A stretch of 64,000 nucleotides of DNA from Bacteroidia bacterium (GTDB lineage Bacteria; Bacteroidota; Bacteroidia; Cytophagales; Cyclobacteriaceae): contig JAUIAO010000002.1 of assembly GCA_030425425.1 (NCBI GenBank), positions 62,001 through 126,000 of the forward strand, read 5' to 3'. The translations under genes were made by a program, and so were the position numbers. Shown here piece by piece: positions 8,343-16,165 of the stretch. Every line of letters begins with the position of its first letter. The first letter of the stretch is position 1. The notes beneath the pieces are model-generated. The model was given only the letters and a program-made list of their open reading frames with translations. It was not told the DNA's origin and did no database searches.

Positions 8343-8360
8343 AGTACATTAACTGTACAT
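8343..8360. promoter_or_regulatory. Palindromic operator upstream of yceI
   Basis: AGTACATTAACTGTACAT contains an imperfect inverted repeat, and its core GTACATTAAnTGTA recurs in front of the nitroreductase gene at 9769. It sits 39 bases upstream of the yceI start codon, in a promoter position. A MarR- or HxlR-type repressor would be a typical reader; none is encoded here. Confidence 0.55.
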
Positions 8361-8412
8361 ACATATATAATGTTCTAAAAAAATCACGAAATATTTTCGG
8401 GACGCATTATTT

Positions 8413-9168
8413 CTAAAACGGGCTATTGATCATCGGTACTTCTATGATGAGCAATTGCGCATTTTTTGATGCTTCGATACTCAATGACTCTGCTTCGGTG
8501 ATGCCAATTGCATCTCGTTTATTCAAGTGCTCTCCATTGACGTTCGCTTCACCTTCGATGAGGAAAGTATAAATTCCATTGCCGTTTTTATGAGCATTAT
8601 AATTGATAGACTTACCTGCGTCTAAATCACTTAGCGTAAACCAAGCATCCTGATTGATCCACAATGCCTGATCGTCATCCGGGGCAACTACGGTTTGCAG
8701 TTGGTTTTTTCTATCAGCCGGGTCAAAGGTGATTTGCTCATATCTAGGTTCAATATCTTTTTGTTTGGGTAATACCCAAATTTGTAAGAAATTGACTTTT
8801 TCAGCTTTAGAATGATTGTATTCTGAATGAGTAAGTCCATAACCCGCGCTCATGATTTGCACATCACCTGTATTGATTACTTCGATACTACCAGTGCTGT
8901 CTTTGTGTTCCAAGGCTCCTTTTAATGGGATAGAGATGATCTCCATGTTGTCATGAGGGTGTGTGCCAAATCCCATTCCCGGCTCCACTATATCGTCGTT
9001 GATCACTCTCAGCGCACCAAAATTGATACGCTCAGGATCATAGTATCTCCCAAAACTGAAGGTATGACGACTATGTAGCCACCCAAAAAATGCAGTACCT
9101 CTGCTGTCAGCTGTATGTTTTATTGTTTTCACTTTTGCTCCTTTTTTATTGATTGCTAAACTCTCCAT
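8413..9168 (-). CDS. Pirin-family protein (YhhW-like)
   Basis: The 251-residue bicupin carries the pirin iron ligands: two His in FGTHPHDNMEI and the later His/Glu in SAGYGLTHSEYN. The N-terminal HTFSFGRYYDPERINFGALRVINDD is a pirin hallmark. Bacterial relatives such as YhhW show quercetinase activity in vitro; the physiological substrate here is unknown. The gene starts inside the end of the nitroreductase gene (23-base overlap), so the two are translationally linked. A redox-stress role fits the neighbouring genes. Confidence 0.93.
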   Translation of the reverse strand: MESLAINKKGAKVKTIKHTADSRGTAFFGWLHSRHTFSFGRYYDPERINFGALRVINDDIVEPGMGFGTHPHDNMEIISIPLKGALEHKDSTGSIEVINTGDVQIMSAGYGLTHSEYNHSKAEKVNFLQIWVLPKQKDIEPRYEQITFDPADRKNQLQTVVAPDDDQALWINQDAWFTLSDLDAGKSINYNAHKNGNGIYTFLIEGEANVNGEHLNKRDAIGITEAESLSIEASKNAQLLIIEVPMINSPF

Positions 9169-9739
9169 GATTCACAAAGTTTTCAATTGGTTTTCTGTTG
9201 CGCTCTGCTAATTCTCGCTGTTTTAAATGCTCGTCGAGCGAATCAGGATCACCGAAGTATCCCAAAGCAATACAAGTCACAATGTCAAAATCATCATTGA
9301 TATTGAAGGTATTTTTGATGTGTGCCGGGTTGAAACCTCCCATTTGGTGAAGTCCAATATCCAATGCAGTTGCCTGAATTCCCAGATTCCCAATTGCCAG
9401 ACCAAGATCATGCTGCGCACTTTTGTTTATGGTCATGTTTCTCGAAAAATATTTACTCACGAGCGTGACCATTAGTACAGGGGCGTCTTTTGCCCAAACC
9501 TGGTTGCCGGGCATCAAGGCTTTCACAATTTCATCATAAGCAGCTTCTCCCTTGCGTGCATATATGATCCTCCATGGTTGTTCATTCATACTACTCGGTG
9601 CCCAGCGCATCGCCTCAAATAACTGGTTCAACTCCTCGTCACTGATTGGGCGATTATCAAAAGCACGTGGACTCCATCGATTTTTAATAGTGTCCAGTAT
9701 TTTATGTGTAGTAATTGCCGTTTTTCTATCGAGTACCAT
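9146..9739 (-). CDS. Nitroreductase-family flavoprotein
   Basis: The 197-residue protein has nitroreductase signatures: KNRWSPRAFDNRPI at the N-terminus, EAMRWAPSSMNEQPWRIIYA for FMN binding, and a late IVTCIALGYFGDPD segment. Members reduce nitro groups, quinones or enones with FMN and NAD(P)H. It is the first gene of a two-gene unit with pirin. The promoter region carries a TAnnTTTG box at 9757-9764 overlapped on its upstream side by the palindrome shared with yceI. It probably responds to the same signal as yceI. Confidence 0.92.
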   Translation of the reverse strand: MVLDRKTAITTHKILDTIKNRWSPRAFDNRPISDEELNQLFEAMRWAPSSMNEQPWRIIYARKGEAAYDEIVKALMPGNQVWAKDAPVLMVTLVSKYFSRNMTINKSAQHDLGLAIGNLGIQATALDIGLHQMGGFNPAHIKNTFNINDDFDIVTCIALGYFGDPDSLDEHLKQRELAERNRKPIENFVNHGEFSNQ

Positions 9740-9756
9740 GTTTTATTAATCTTTTT

Positions 9757-9790
9757 CAAATATACGCAAGTACATTAAATGTAGTTACAT
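9757..9790 (-). promoter_or_regulatory. Nitroreductase-pirin promoter with overlapping operator
   Basis: On the minus strand TATATTTG at 9764-9757 fits the Bacteroidota -7 consensus TAnnTTTG. Directly upstream, AGTACATTAAATGTA at 9769-9783 repeats the core found before yceI. A protein bound there would cover the region between the -33 and -7 boxes, so repression is the simplest reading. Confidence 0.55.
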
Positions 9791-9848
9791 ATAAAATCAA
9801 TAATTTGAATTTATTTACTAATTGATTGAAAAATAGTGGTTTAGAGGC

Positions 9849-11924
9849 TTATTTTCTGAATTTGTATCGAAGCATCAGACGTACTTCTGATTTGGTATTA
9901 TCATTGATTTGGCTCAAGCCAGAACCTACATTATCTTGATTTTCATAGTGGAAACGAGCATACCTCAGCCAAAAAGTCAGTGATCGGCTTGCAGTGTATT
10001 GCACCATGGCATAGGAACGAATGCCTGCACCAGAGTACGCAGGTATACTAAAAGCGTAGAGTACATTGCGTTCATAGACGTATTGTCTATTTTGATAGTC
10101 GTCTGTTTCAAAAATGGCAAAACGTGTAGATAGTTTCATTTTCCAGAAAGTGAGATTCACGTCTTGAATCACAGCAATTCCATTTGTTGTCTTTTGTTGT
10201 TCATTATAACTAGACCCCTGAACTCTATAACTAGACCCCTGAACTCTGGTTTTGAAGCTGAAAGTTCGGCCAACAGCATAGTCCACATTGAAAATGTAGT
10301 TTTTCTTACTTGTAGGTATTAGCTGGCTCAAGTTACTGTTTTGCGGTGTGTAAGACTGTTCTTTATTCTCTTGTCTGTATTGGGCATATAGGTGCACATG
10401 CCTGCTCGGACTAAAGGTAAACCGTGACAAATACTCAAAACCTTCCGATGGAGCATTCACTCTGTATCTCAGCCACGGGAAAGTGAATTTATCAAAATAG
10501 GCTACCCATCTAAATCTGCGGTTTGGTTTGTAGGAGATACCCCAATACATGCCTTGTTCATTGATATTTCGGGAACTTTCCCCAAACCCATTTCCATAGA
10601 AGGAGTGGAAGTCCTTGTCATATTGACGGTAAGTCCATGAAAAGTCAAGTGTAGGTGTGAGACTTGTCATTAGTCCTCCTATTGCTCCAATCCCACCGGA
10701 CGAAGATCTGGCAGCTTCTCCAAAAAAGATGAAATTTTGCCAGTTGTAATTGGCATAAATACTCGTTGTAAAATTTTGATCACCTCTAAACTCAAACTGG
10801 TTATAGTTGTTAGGTTTTTTCTGTAATGGTTTGCTGAAACCAGAATATATTCCTGTTGAGCCAACTTTGAACCTTGGGTTCACTTTATAGTCCAATGCAA
10901 ATCCAGCGCTATTTTCTCGTATGGAATTTTTAAAATCAAGCTCAGAGCTGGTTCGGTGCATACCAGTTGCTTGAATGCTATTGACAAATTCCTCAAAATC
11001 AGAATATGTTGTATCATTAACTAGATTGGCATCTTGGAGAAGCGTGGATCCGAATGCAGTGGCTTCCAGTTTTCCAAATGAAACGGTAGCTGCTGCACCA
11101 CGAAAAAAACCTGATTCCAAAACTGAGCTGTAAGGCCTAAGGCCAACTGTATTTCTTTTAACCGTATTTACCGTTTCAGAGCCTTTCCCAGCTGCAAACC
11201 CTGATCCTAAAACTAATCCCTGACCCTGCTGAAGTTGGTAATCACCGATAGCCAATGATTTCAGCTTTCCTTTATTCTGTATCAGCAAATGCGCACTGTA
11301 AAAGTCCATTCCGTATTGCTGATTTTTTGGGTCGAAAAGAAGCTGCTCTCCAGCATCTTTTTCGAATGTAAATCCCAAACTAAAGTCTTTACTGTGGCTC
11401 ACCTTAAACCGGCCGTAAATGGTGCCAGGCCGGCCCTGATATCCACTGCCATCTTCTCTTTGATAGCCTTCTTCTGATTCTAGGGTGCTGGTATATCTCA
11501 ATAAAAAATAGTTGTTAGGCTCATTGAAAACTCGCTGCAATAGAGGACGACCATCTGCCGTCTCAATCAGTGTGACAAAGGGCAATAAGTCACGAATAGT
11601 CCCCATGTCAAATTCCGGGACAGCTTGAAGTTCATATAATGACAGCAGCTTTCCTCTCTTCTCGCGATAGTTGAAATAGGAGTTTAATTGGCTGGGGCTT
11701 AATATATAAAGTGAAGCCAATTCTTCACGGTCCGTTCTGTTGAGATTGACGGGGTTTGTATAAAAAAGTAAAAGTGACTCATAAAGGTCCTCATAGTTGA
11801 TGTCTTCATCTTGCAGCTGAAATCTTCTTTCTGCGAATTCTTCCAGGTCAATTTCTTCTGTTAGCTGTGCACTCCCGAAAAACGAAACGAAGATCAGGCC
11901 GATGAATAAGATCTTGTTTTTCAC
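9849..11924 (-). CDS. Helix-hairpin-helix protein with predicted outer-membrane barrel
   Basis: The 691-residue protein has a signal peptide ending FFGSAQ. Residues ~50-115 form ComEA-like helix-hairpin-helix repeats (NPVNLNRTDREELASLYIL, then GKLLSLYELQAVPEFD). The remaining ~570 residues are rich in alternating aromatic and polar strands and end LMLRYKFRK, as expected for an outer-membrane beta-barrel. This HhH-plus-barrel layout is a recurring Bacteroidota family of unknown role. It overlaps the upstream PorV/PorQ-like gene by four bases (ATGA), so the two are made together. A 21-bp tandem duplication at 10205-10246 adds seven residues to a loop. Confidence 0.85.
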   Translation of the reverse strand: MKNKILFIGLIFVSFFGSAQLTEEIDLEEFAERRFQLQDEDINYEDLYESLLLFYTNPVNLNRTDREELASLYILSPSQLNSYFNYREKRGKLLSLYELQAVPEFDMGTIRDLLPFVTLIETADGRPLLQRVFNEPNNYFLLRYTSTLESEEGYQREDGSGYQGRPGTIYGRFKVSHSKDFSLGFTFEKDAGEQLLFDPKNQQYGMDFYSAHLLIQNKGKLKSLAIGDYQLQQGQGLVLGSGFAAGKGSETVNTVKRNTVGLRPYSSVLESGFFRGAAATVSFGKLEATAFGSTLLQDANLVNDTTYSDFEEFVNSIQATGMHRTSSELDFKNSIRENSAGFALDYKVNPRFKVGSTGIYSGFSKPLQKKPNNYNQFEFRGDQNFTTSIYANYNWQNFIFFGEAARSSSGGIGAIGGLMTSLTPTLDFSWTYRQYDKDFHSFYGNGFGESSRNINEQGMYWGISYKPNRRFRWVAYFDKFTFPWLRYRVNAPSEGFEYLSRFTFSPSRHVHLYAQYRQENKEQSYTPQNSNLSQLIPTSKKNYIFNVDYAVGRTFSFKTRVQGSSYRVQGSSYNEQQKTTNGIAVIQDVNLTFWKMKLSTRFAIFETDDYQNRQYVYERNVLYAFSIPAYSGAGIRSYAMVQYTASRSLTFWLRYARFHYENQDNVGSGLSQINDNTKSEVRLMLRYKFRK
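10205..10246 (-). repeat. 21-bp tandem duplication inside the HhH-barrel gene
   Basis: Two identical 21-base copies abut at 10205-10225 and 10226-10246. They encode two Arg-Val-Gln-Gly-Ser-Ser-Tyr heptads in a predicted barrel loop, keeping the frame. Confidence 0.9.
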
Positions 11925-12730
11925 AATTTTTTATTCAAAAGATAAACCAATGAGATTTCATGTATCGCGCCGAGGGTTTCACTAGTGAATGCATAATCGA
12001 AATCAAATTTTTTCAATCTAAATCCTAAGCCAAACGTTCCGTTGACCTGAGCCTTATGGACATCATTGCCCTGAATATTGACCCCCGAACGAACAAAAAC
12101 GTTACTGATTACTTCATATTCCAGTCCAGTTTTGATTCGCTCATTTGCTTCTATTTGTTTCTCTACCTCTGTATTTAACATTAAATTGTCTGTCGGTCTG
12201 AATGAAATACCAGCTTTCATAGTGGTCGGATTATCCCGGCTGTGCTGCAGGTTGAAAATATGTGCACCTAGAATGATGCTCTTAGTGATCTCTGCCGTAC
12301 CGCCCATCTCAACGGCGATGATCCGATCGGTTTGCTGACCCTCTATATGCGTCTGAATGACATTGACTCCTATTCCTAAACTGACCATCTGAAACCTGTT
12401 GGCTAGCACGATTCCTGCTAATTGCTGGTTGAAATGATCATCACCGAATTTATAGTATTTCACCCCGGTGTTCACAAGGCGATTTGAATAAACTGCACCG
12501 CCACCGATCACGTGAAAACCTTGAAGATTATAACGGTTTTGAAAGCTTACAAATGCTCCCGAATTCTGAACCGAACCCAGAGCGCCGGGGTTGTTGAACG
12601 ATGACCAGTGATCGTTTAGAGTGATTGAGGCACCAGATAATGCTTTATTTCTGGCTCCAAGATCATAGATTCCATCTTGAGCAAGTGCGAGTAAAGGAGC
12701 TAATAAAATGAGGCAGAGAAGGCGACGCAT
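11921..12730 (-). CDS. PorV/PorQ-family outer-membrane protein
   Basis: The 269-residue protein has a signal peptide ending LLALAQ. It then shows the family's start: GARNKALSGASITLNDHWSSFNNPGALG. Repeated beta-strands follow (FVSFQNRYNL, AVYSNRLVNTGVKYYKFG, GISFRPTDNLMLNTEVEKQI), as in the FadL-like barrels of the PorV/PorQ group. It is shorter than PorV or PorQ themselves, so a direct type IX secretion role is not certain. It is the first gene of a two-gene unit with the HhH-barrel protein. Confidence 0.82.
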   Translation of the reverse strand: MRRLLCLILLAPLLALAQDGIYDLGARNKALSGASITLNDHWSSFNNPGALGSVQNSGAFVSFQNRYNLQGFHVIGGGAVYSNRLVNTGVKYYKFGDDHFNQQLAGIVLANRFQMVSLGIGVNVIQTHIEGQQTDRIIAVEMGGTAEITKSIILGAHIFNLQHSRDNPTTMKAGISFRPTDNLMLNTEVEKQIEANERIKTGLEYEVISNVFVRSGVNIQGNDVHKAQVNGTFGLGFRLKKFDFDYAFTSETLGAIHEISLVYLLNKKL

Positions 12731-12778
12731 ACCGCAAAGTATTAATTTCCTTCAATTAATTCAATATTGCTATATTAA

Positions 12779-13402
12779 ATGGTGATTATGAAATATATCG
12801 TTTTTTTGGTTTTGATCAATGCCGGGGCTTTGGCAGCTCAGTCGGTTGATAGCTTGTATTACCAAACTGGAGAGTTAAAGTCTGTTGGAATCAAAAAAAA
12901 TGGATTAAAAAATGGTCTTTGGATTTACTTTTTTCCAAATGGATCACTAAATGCAAAGTTGAATTTTGAGGACGGAGGGTTAGAAGGAGAACAACTTTAT
13001 TATCATCCAAATGGTGAGATAAAAGGGAAAGAGTACTGGGTAGATGACATACCAAAAGACTCTGCGTGGCAGTATTATCCCGATGGGAGTTTGGAGAGGA
13101 GAGGAGTTTTCAAAGATGGACTGCATGAAGGTTTTTGGGAGTTTTATTATCAAAACGGAAACCTGCAACAGGAAGGAAGCTATCAAGATGGTGTGCCACA
13201 TGGATTTTGGCTGAGCTATTATGAAAATGGCCAAGTCCAGGATGAAGGTTTCTATAAAGAAGGATTAGAATCAGGGCTATGGAAGTTCTATAATGATCAT
13301 GGTAAACCAACCTATGAAGGACATTATGAAGAGGGGGAGCAGACGGGACAGTGGTACTTTTTCAAGCGAAATGGGAAGAAGAAAAAGTGGAAGAAGTTTT
13401 GA
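12779..13402 (+). CDS. Exported MORN_2/YwqK-repeat protein
   Basis: The 207-residue protein begins with a signal peptide (ATG 12779 or 12788) ending GALAAQ. It then consists of seven to eight repeats of about 23 residues of the type YYxNGxLxxEGxYxDGxxxGxWxxY, for example FYYQNGNLQQEGSYQDGVPHGFW. These are MORN_2 repeats as found in YwqK-like proteins, which stack as beta-hairpins. The name antitoxin is sometimes attached to the family, but nothing here indicates a toxin partner. It abuts the convergent barrel gene with no gap and probably acts outside the inner membrane. Confidence 0.85.
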   Translation: MVIMKYIVFLVLINAGALAAQSVDSLYYQTGELKSVGIKKNGLKNGLWIYFFPNGSLNAKLNFEDGGLEGEQLYYHPNGEIKGKEYWVDDIPKDSAWQYYPDGSLERRGVFKDGLHEGFWEFYYQNGNLQQEGSYQDGVPHGFWLSYYENGQVQDEGFYKEGLESGLWKFYNDHGKPTYEGHYEEGEQTGQWYFFKRNGKKKKWKKF

Positions 13403-14866
13403 TTAAAACTCCATTGTAAAATTCGGGAAGAAATTCAACTGTCCTTCACTGTTATAGGTCATTTCATAGCTGAAGGTCAGGTCATAGATCATTACTACAT
13501 CTATTCCTAAGCCAAAACTATAAAGCAGAGAATTGGTCAATCGTGTGTTTTGACTCCTATCTTCGTAATATGGATAATTCTGAACATATCCAGCATCCAA
13601 AATTATCTTGGGGTAAAATGCGAAAGGTACTTTTTTAAATTTCGTTAGTGGCATATAGTTGCCGAGATCAACCTGAGTTTTGAATAACTGATATTTCAGA
13701 GAATTTTTAGTCAGCAGGTTGAGTGGCCCTTCTATGACTGTCAGTTCAAATCCTCTCACAAAATAATTCTGAAGGCCGAATTGGGTGTAATTGAAATAGG
13801 CAACATCATTAAAAGTAGATAGCTGGAAACCAAGGCTGGTGTTAGCATAGAACTTCTTACCCAAATCAAAATACTGATAATGGCTAGCTGTGAGTCGCCA
13901 ATTGTCTACATCTCCGAAGATGCCTATGCCTTCCTTTTCCAACATAGCTAAGGTTCGGTATCCTGTAAGCGGATAGTTTTTATTGTTCCTTTTGTCCCTT
14001 CTGTAGGTATATGAAAGCAGAATCATTTTTTGTGTATTTGCACCATCTTGGTAGTAGTTCGGATTATACTTTACAATGGTATCAGAGATCTTTCGATCAA
14101 AAAACTGTACCATGAAATCATGATAATCATAAAATGAAGGTCTGTAAGTATAGATAATATATCCAGTCGTTACTTCTCTGTTAGTGCTTTCGGCTGTGGC
14201 AGTATCCGTAAAATAGGTGAGGTGATCGAATGTGCCGTATTGCAGCTTTTTATTAGAAAGAAACCCCCCACCAAATGTCAAGCCATGAACTTGATTTTTG
14301 TCGATGTAAGGTATTGCATATTGAAAAATCAACCTTTTTTCAAAGCCAGCTAGTCCAATGAAACGGAGATTTTCTTTTTGTCCCCGAAAATTATAAACGT
14401 CTAATTTCAAGCCATAATTGACTCGGCTAAGATCATGACCCCGATTATACCACCAATCATTAAAGCTGCGATCTGCCAGTCTAAAAACCGGTGAAGGCCA
14501 AACATACCAGCGTTCTTCGACTTTAATCAGAATATCCGTTTGAGCCGAGTCCAATTGAAGTTTTTGGATTTCTACTGTATGAAAAAGGTTGGTATTGTAA
14601 ACGTTGTTTTGGGATAGTTCCAGTATTTCATCCAGATCATCTCTGGGAACATATTCCCCTTCTTCAAATTTTAACTCACGTGTGATGATATATCGCTTGG
14701 TTTTTTCATTTCCCAGAATAAATACCTTTTTAATCTGAATCAATTCTGAGGAGGTGCTGTCGGGACTGGATTTTCGCTGTGAAAAAGAAACATGAAATGA
14801 AAACAACAGAAGTATTGTAGCAATTCTCCAACCAATTTTAATATTTGAAACGTATGCTCTATTCAT
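13403..14866 (-). CDS. BamA/TamA-like outer-membrane barrel with POTRA domain
   Basis: A start at 14866 gives 487 residues with a signal peptide ([19 protein letters not shown]); the ORF could extend to 14938. One POTRA-like domain lies at the N-terminus ([23 protein letters not shown] ... [11 protein letters not shown]). A D15/Omp85-type barrel follows and ends in an aromatic C-terminus ([10 protein letters not shown]). The protein is much smaller than BamA (which has five POTRA domains), so it is a reduced Omp85-type member of unknown cargo. It is divergent from yidD. Confidence 0.85.
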   Translation of the reverse strand: MNRAYVSNIKIGWRIATILLLFSFHVSFSQRKSSPDSTSSELIQIKKVFILGNEKTKRYIITRELKFEEGEYVPRDDLDEILELSQNNVYNTNLFHTVEIQKLQLDSAQTDILIKVEERWYVWPSPVFRLADRSFNDWWYNRGHDLSRVNYGLKLDVYNFRGQKENLRFIGLAGFEKRLIFQYAIPYIDKNQVHGLTFGGGFLSNKKLQYGTFDHLTYFTDTATAESTNREVTTGYIIYTYRPSFYDYHDFMVQFFDRKISDTIVKYNPNYYQDGANTQKMILLSYTYRRDKRNNKNYPLTGYRTLAMLEKEGIGIFGDVDNWRLTASHYQYFDLGKKFYANTSLGFQLSTFNDVAYFNYTQFGLQNYFVRGFELTVIEGPLNLLTKNSLKYQLFKTQVDLGNYMPLTKFKKVPFAFYPKIILDAGYVQNYPYYEDRSQNTRLTNSLLYSFGLGIDVVMIYDLTFSYEMTYNSEGQLNFFPNFTMEF

Positions 14867-14925
14867 TAAGTCTCCCAATCCTGTCCTACCGATTCGTGAA
14901 TCAAGCGCAAACAGAGTCAATTTTA

Positions 14926-14956
14926 TTGTTTGCTCCAAATATGAACTGTACTTTTG
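14926..14956 (+). promoter_or_regulatory. Bacteroidota-type promoter for yidD
   Basis: TTG at 14926-14928, a 20-base spacer, then TACTTTTG at 14949-14956 fits TTG-N19-21-TAnnTTTG. Transcription would start within a few bases of the GTG start codon, predicting a leaderless or near-leaderless yidD mRNA. Confidence 0.5.
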
Positions 14957-14960
14957 GTCC

Positions 14961-15182
14961 GTGAAAAACGTAATCCGACGGATATTTATTTTACCGGTGT
15001 TATTCTATCAGTATGCCATTTCTCCTCTCTTTCCGAGTACCTGCAGATATACTCCCACATGTTCTCAATACACTAAAGAAGCAATTATAAAGCACGGGAT
15101 TTTCAAAGGAGGATGGTTGGCAATTAAAAGAATTGGGAGCTGTCATCCCTGGGGAGGAAGTGGGTACGATCCTGTTCCCTGA
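14961..15182 (+). CDS. yidD: Membrane protein insertion efficiency factor YidD
   Basis: The 73-residue protein has the full family pattern: [38 protein letters not shown] and [12 protein letters not shown]. YidD helps YidC insert inner-membrane proteins and lies on the cytoplasmic face through an amphipathic N-terminus. The start codon is GTG and lies only five bases after a TAnnTTTG box, suggesting leaderless translation. The original 3' neighbour was probably nadE, convergent, before the toxin-antitoxin pair came between them. Confidence 0.95.
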   Translation: MKNVIRRIFILPVLFYQYAISPLFPSTCRYTPTCSQYTKEAIIKHGIFKGGWLAIKRIGSCHPWGGSGYDPVP

Positions 15183-15226
15183 TTTAATAATTGGTTATTT
15201 GTTGCCCTTTCGTTATCAATTAATTG

Positions 15227-15296
15227 TTTTTTAAATAACCCAATAACCTAACCCCTCAATAACTCATTCAACTCTTCCTGAAAGCCACGGGATAAA
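15227..15296 (-). pseudogene. Relic copy of the nadE 3' end
   Basis: This ~70-base stretch matches 16096-16165, which covers the last codons and stop of nadE and its 3' flank, with about six differences. Read in the nadE frame it still encodes SVLSRGFQEELNELLRG and a TAG stop, against ILSSGFQEELNELLRK in the intact gene. Homology fades beyond 15296. With the intact copy it brackets the toxin-antitoxin genes. Confidence 0.85.
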
Positions 15297-15361
15297 ACAG
15301 AAAAGTAACAGCATGAATCCACAATAATTCAAGTATTATTTGATGAAATTTTCTAATTTTA

Positions 15362-15391
15362 TACGTATGAAATAGAAAATAGACGTATGAA
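15362..15391 (+). promoter_or_regulatory. Candidate autoregulatory operator of the toxin-antitoxin operon
   Basis: ACGTATGAA occurs at 15363-15371 and again at 15383-15391, exactly 20 bases apart (two helical turns). The second copy includes the antitoxin start codon. Ribbon-helix-helix antitoxins usually bind such paired sites cooperatively to repress their own operon. Confidence 0.45.
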
Positions 15392-15644
15392 GACAAAATT
15401 GACATTGAGTCTTGAAGAGAACATCTTAAGAAGGGCGAAGAAATTTGCGAAAAATCAGAAAAAGAGTCTTTCGGCATTAGTTAGCGAAATGTTACGCGAA
15501 AGAATGGATCATGACGCGAATAAAAAAACAATAATCGATGCTCATGATAGATTAGCAGGTTCTATAACACTTCCTACAGAGTGGGATAAAAAAACGCTGG
15601 ATGATATCCGGTATCAAGCGCTAAAAGAAAAACATGGACTTTGA
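15387..15644 (+). CDS. RHH-type antitoxin (DUF6364-like)
   Basis: The 85-residue protein opens with KTKLTLSLEENILRRAKKFAKNQKKSLSALVSEML, a ribbon-helix-helix pattern: one beta-strand followed by two helices. The C-terminal half (LAGSITLPTEWDKKTLDDIRYQALKEK) would wrap the toxin. It overlaps the PIN toxin gene by 11 bases, the usual antitoxin-first order. The predicted role is to neutralise the toxin and to repress the operon through the paired sites upstream. The pair is bracketed by duplicated nadE tail sequence, a sign of insertion. Confidence 0.85.
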   Translation: MKTKLTLSLEENILRRAKKFAKNQKKSLSALVSEMLRERMDHDANKKTIIDAHDRLAGSITLPTEWDKKTLDDIRYQALKEKHGL

Positions 15645-16059
15645 TCGAGTTTTTCTAGATACTAATATCCTTATTGATTATGTCATCGACAGAAAGGAAA
15701 GTGCGCAATCGATCAAAATGATTAAGCAATGTATTTTAAATAGAATAGAATTGAACATTTCAGTTTCAAGCGTTTGTACTTTAATGTATTTATTAGATAG
15801 AGCAAAGGTTGGTTTAGAAATACAAAAAAGAACATTGCTTGATATTTCTCAGGCATTCACGCTTATCAATACAAAGAATGAGAATCTTGCCTCAGCTTCA
15901 TATTCCTTATTTAATGATTTGGAAGATGCAATTCTTTATTTTTCAGCTGTGTCTGAAAATTGCGATGCTTTAATCACCAGAAATGTAAAAGATTTTATTA
16001 ATATGGGTGAGTTACCAGTTTATACTCCTGAAGTGATGTTATCATTCTTGGTTGAGTAG
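15634..16059 (+). CDS. PIN-domain toxin (VapC-like ribonuclease)
   Basis: The 141-residue protein has the PIN acidic residues: Asp in VFLDTNILIDYV near residue 9, an Asp/Glu pair in NDLEDAILYFSA, and Asp in DALITRNVKDF near 118. PIN toxins cut tRNA or rRNA with Mg2+ or Mn2+. The partner is the ribbon-helix-helix antitoxin immediately upstream. This antitoxin-PIN combination is common in Bacteroidota. Target RNA cannot be predicted. Confidence 0.9.
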   Translation: MDFDRVFLDTNILIDYVIDRKESAQSIKMIKQCILNRIELNISVSSVCTLMYLLDRAKVGLEIQKRTLLDISQAFTLINTKNENLASASYSLFNDLEDAILYFSAVSENCDALITRNVKDFINMGELPVYTPEVMLSFLVE

Positions 16060-16095
16060 ATGCTGAGTGCTGGTTGAGTTGTGACTAATAAATTA

Positions 16096-16165
16096 TTTTT
16101 TAAATAACCCAATAACCTATTTCCTCAATAACTCATTCAACTCTTCCTGAAAGCCACTGGACAAA
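16096..16165 (-). repeat. Intact partner of the nadE-tail duplication
   Basis: This stretch includes the final ~16 codons and stop of nadE plus ~20 flanking bases. It matches 15227-15296 in direct orientation, offset 869 bases, and marks the right edge of the inserted toxin-antitoxin segment. Confidence 0.85.

Noticed and set aside
15268-15477. Minus-strand ORF of 69 codons overlapping the antitoxin start
   Set aside because: It is out of the nadE frame in the relic region and runs across the TA promoter.
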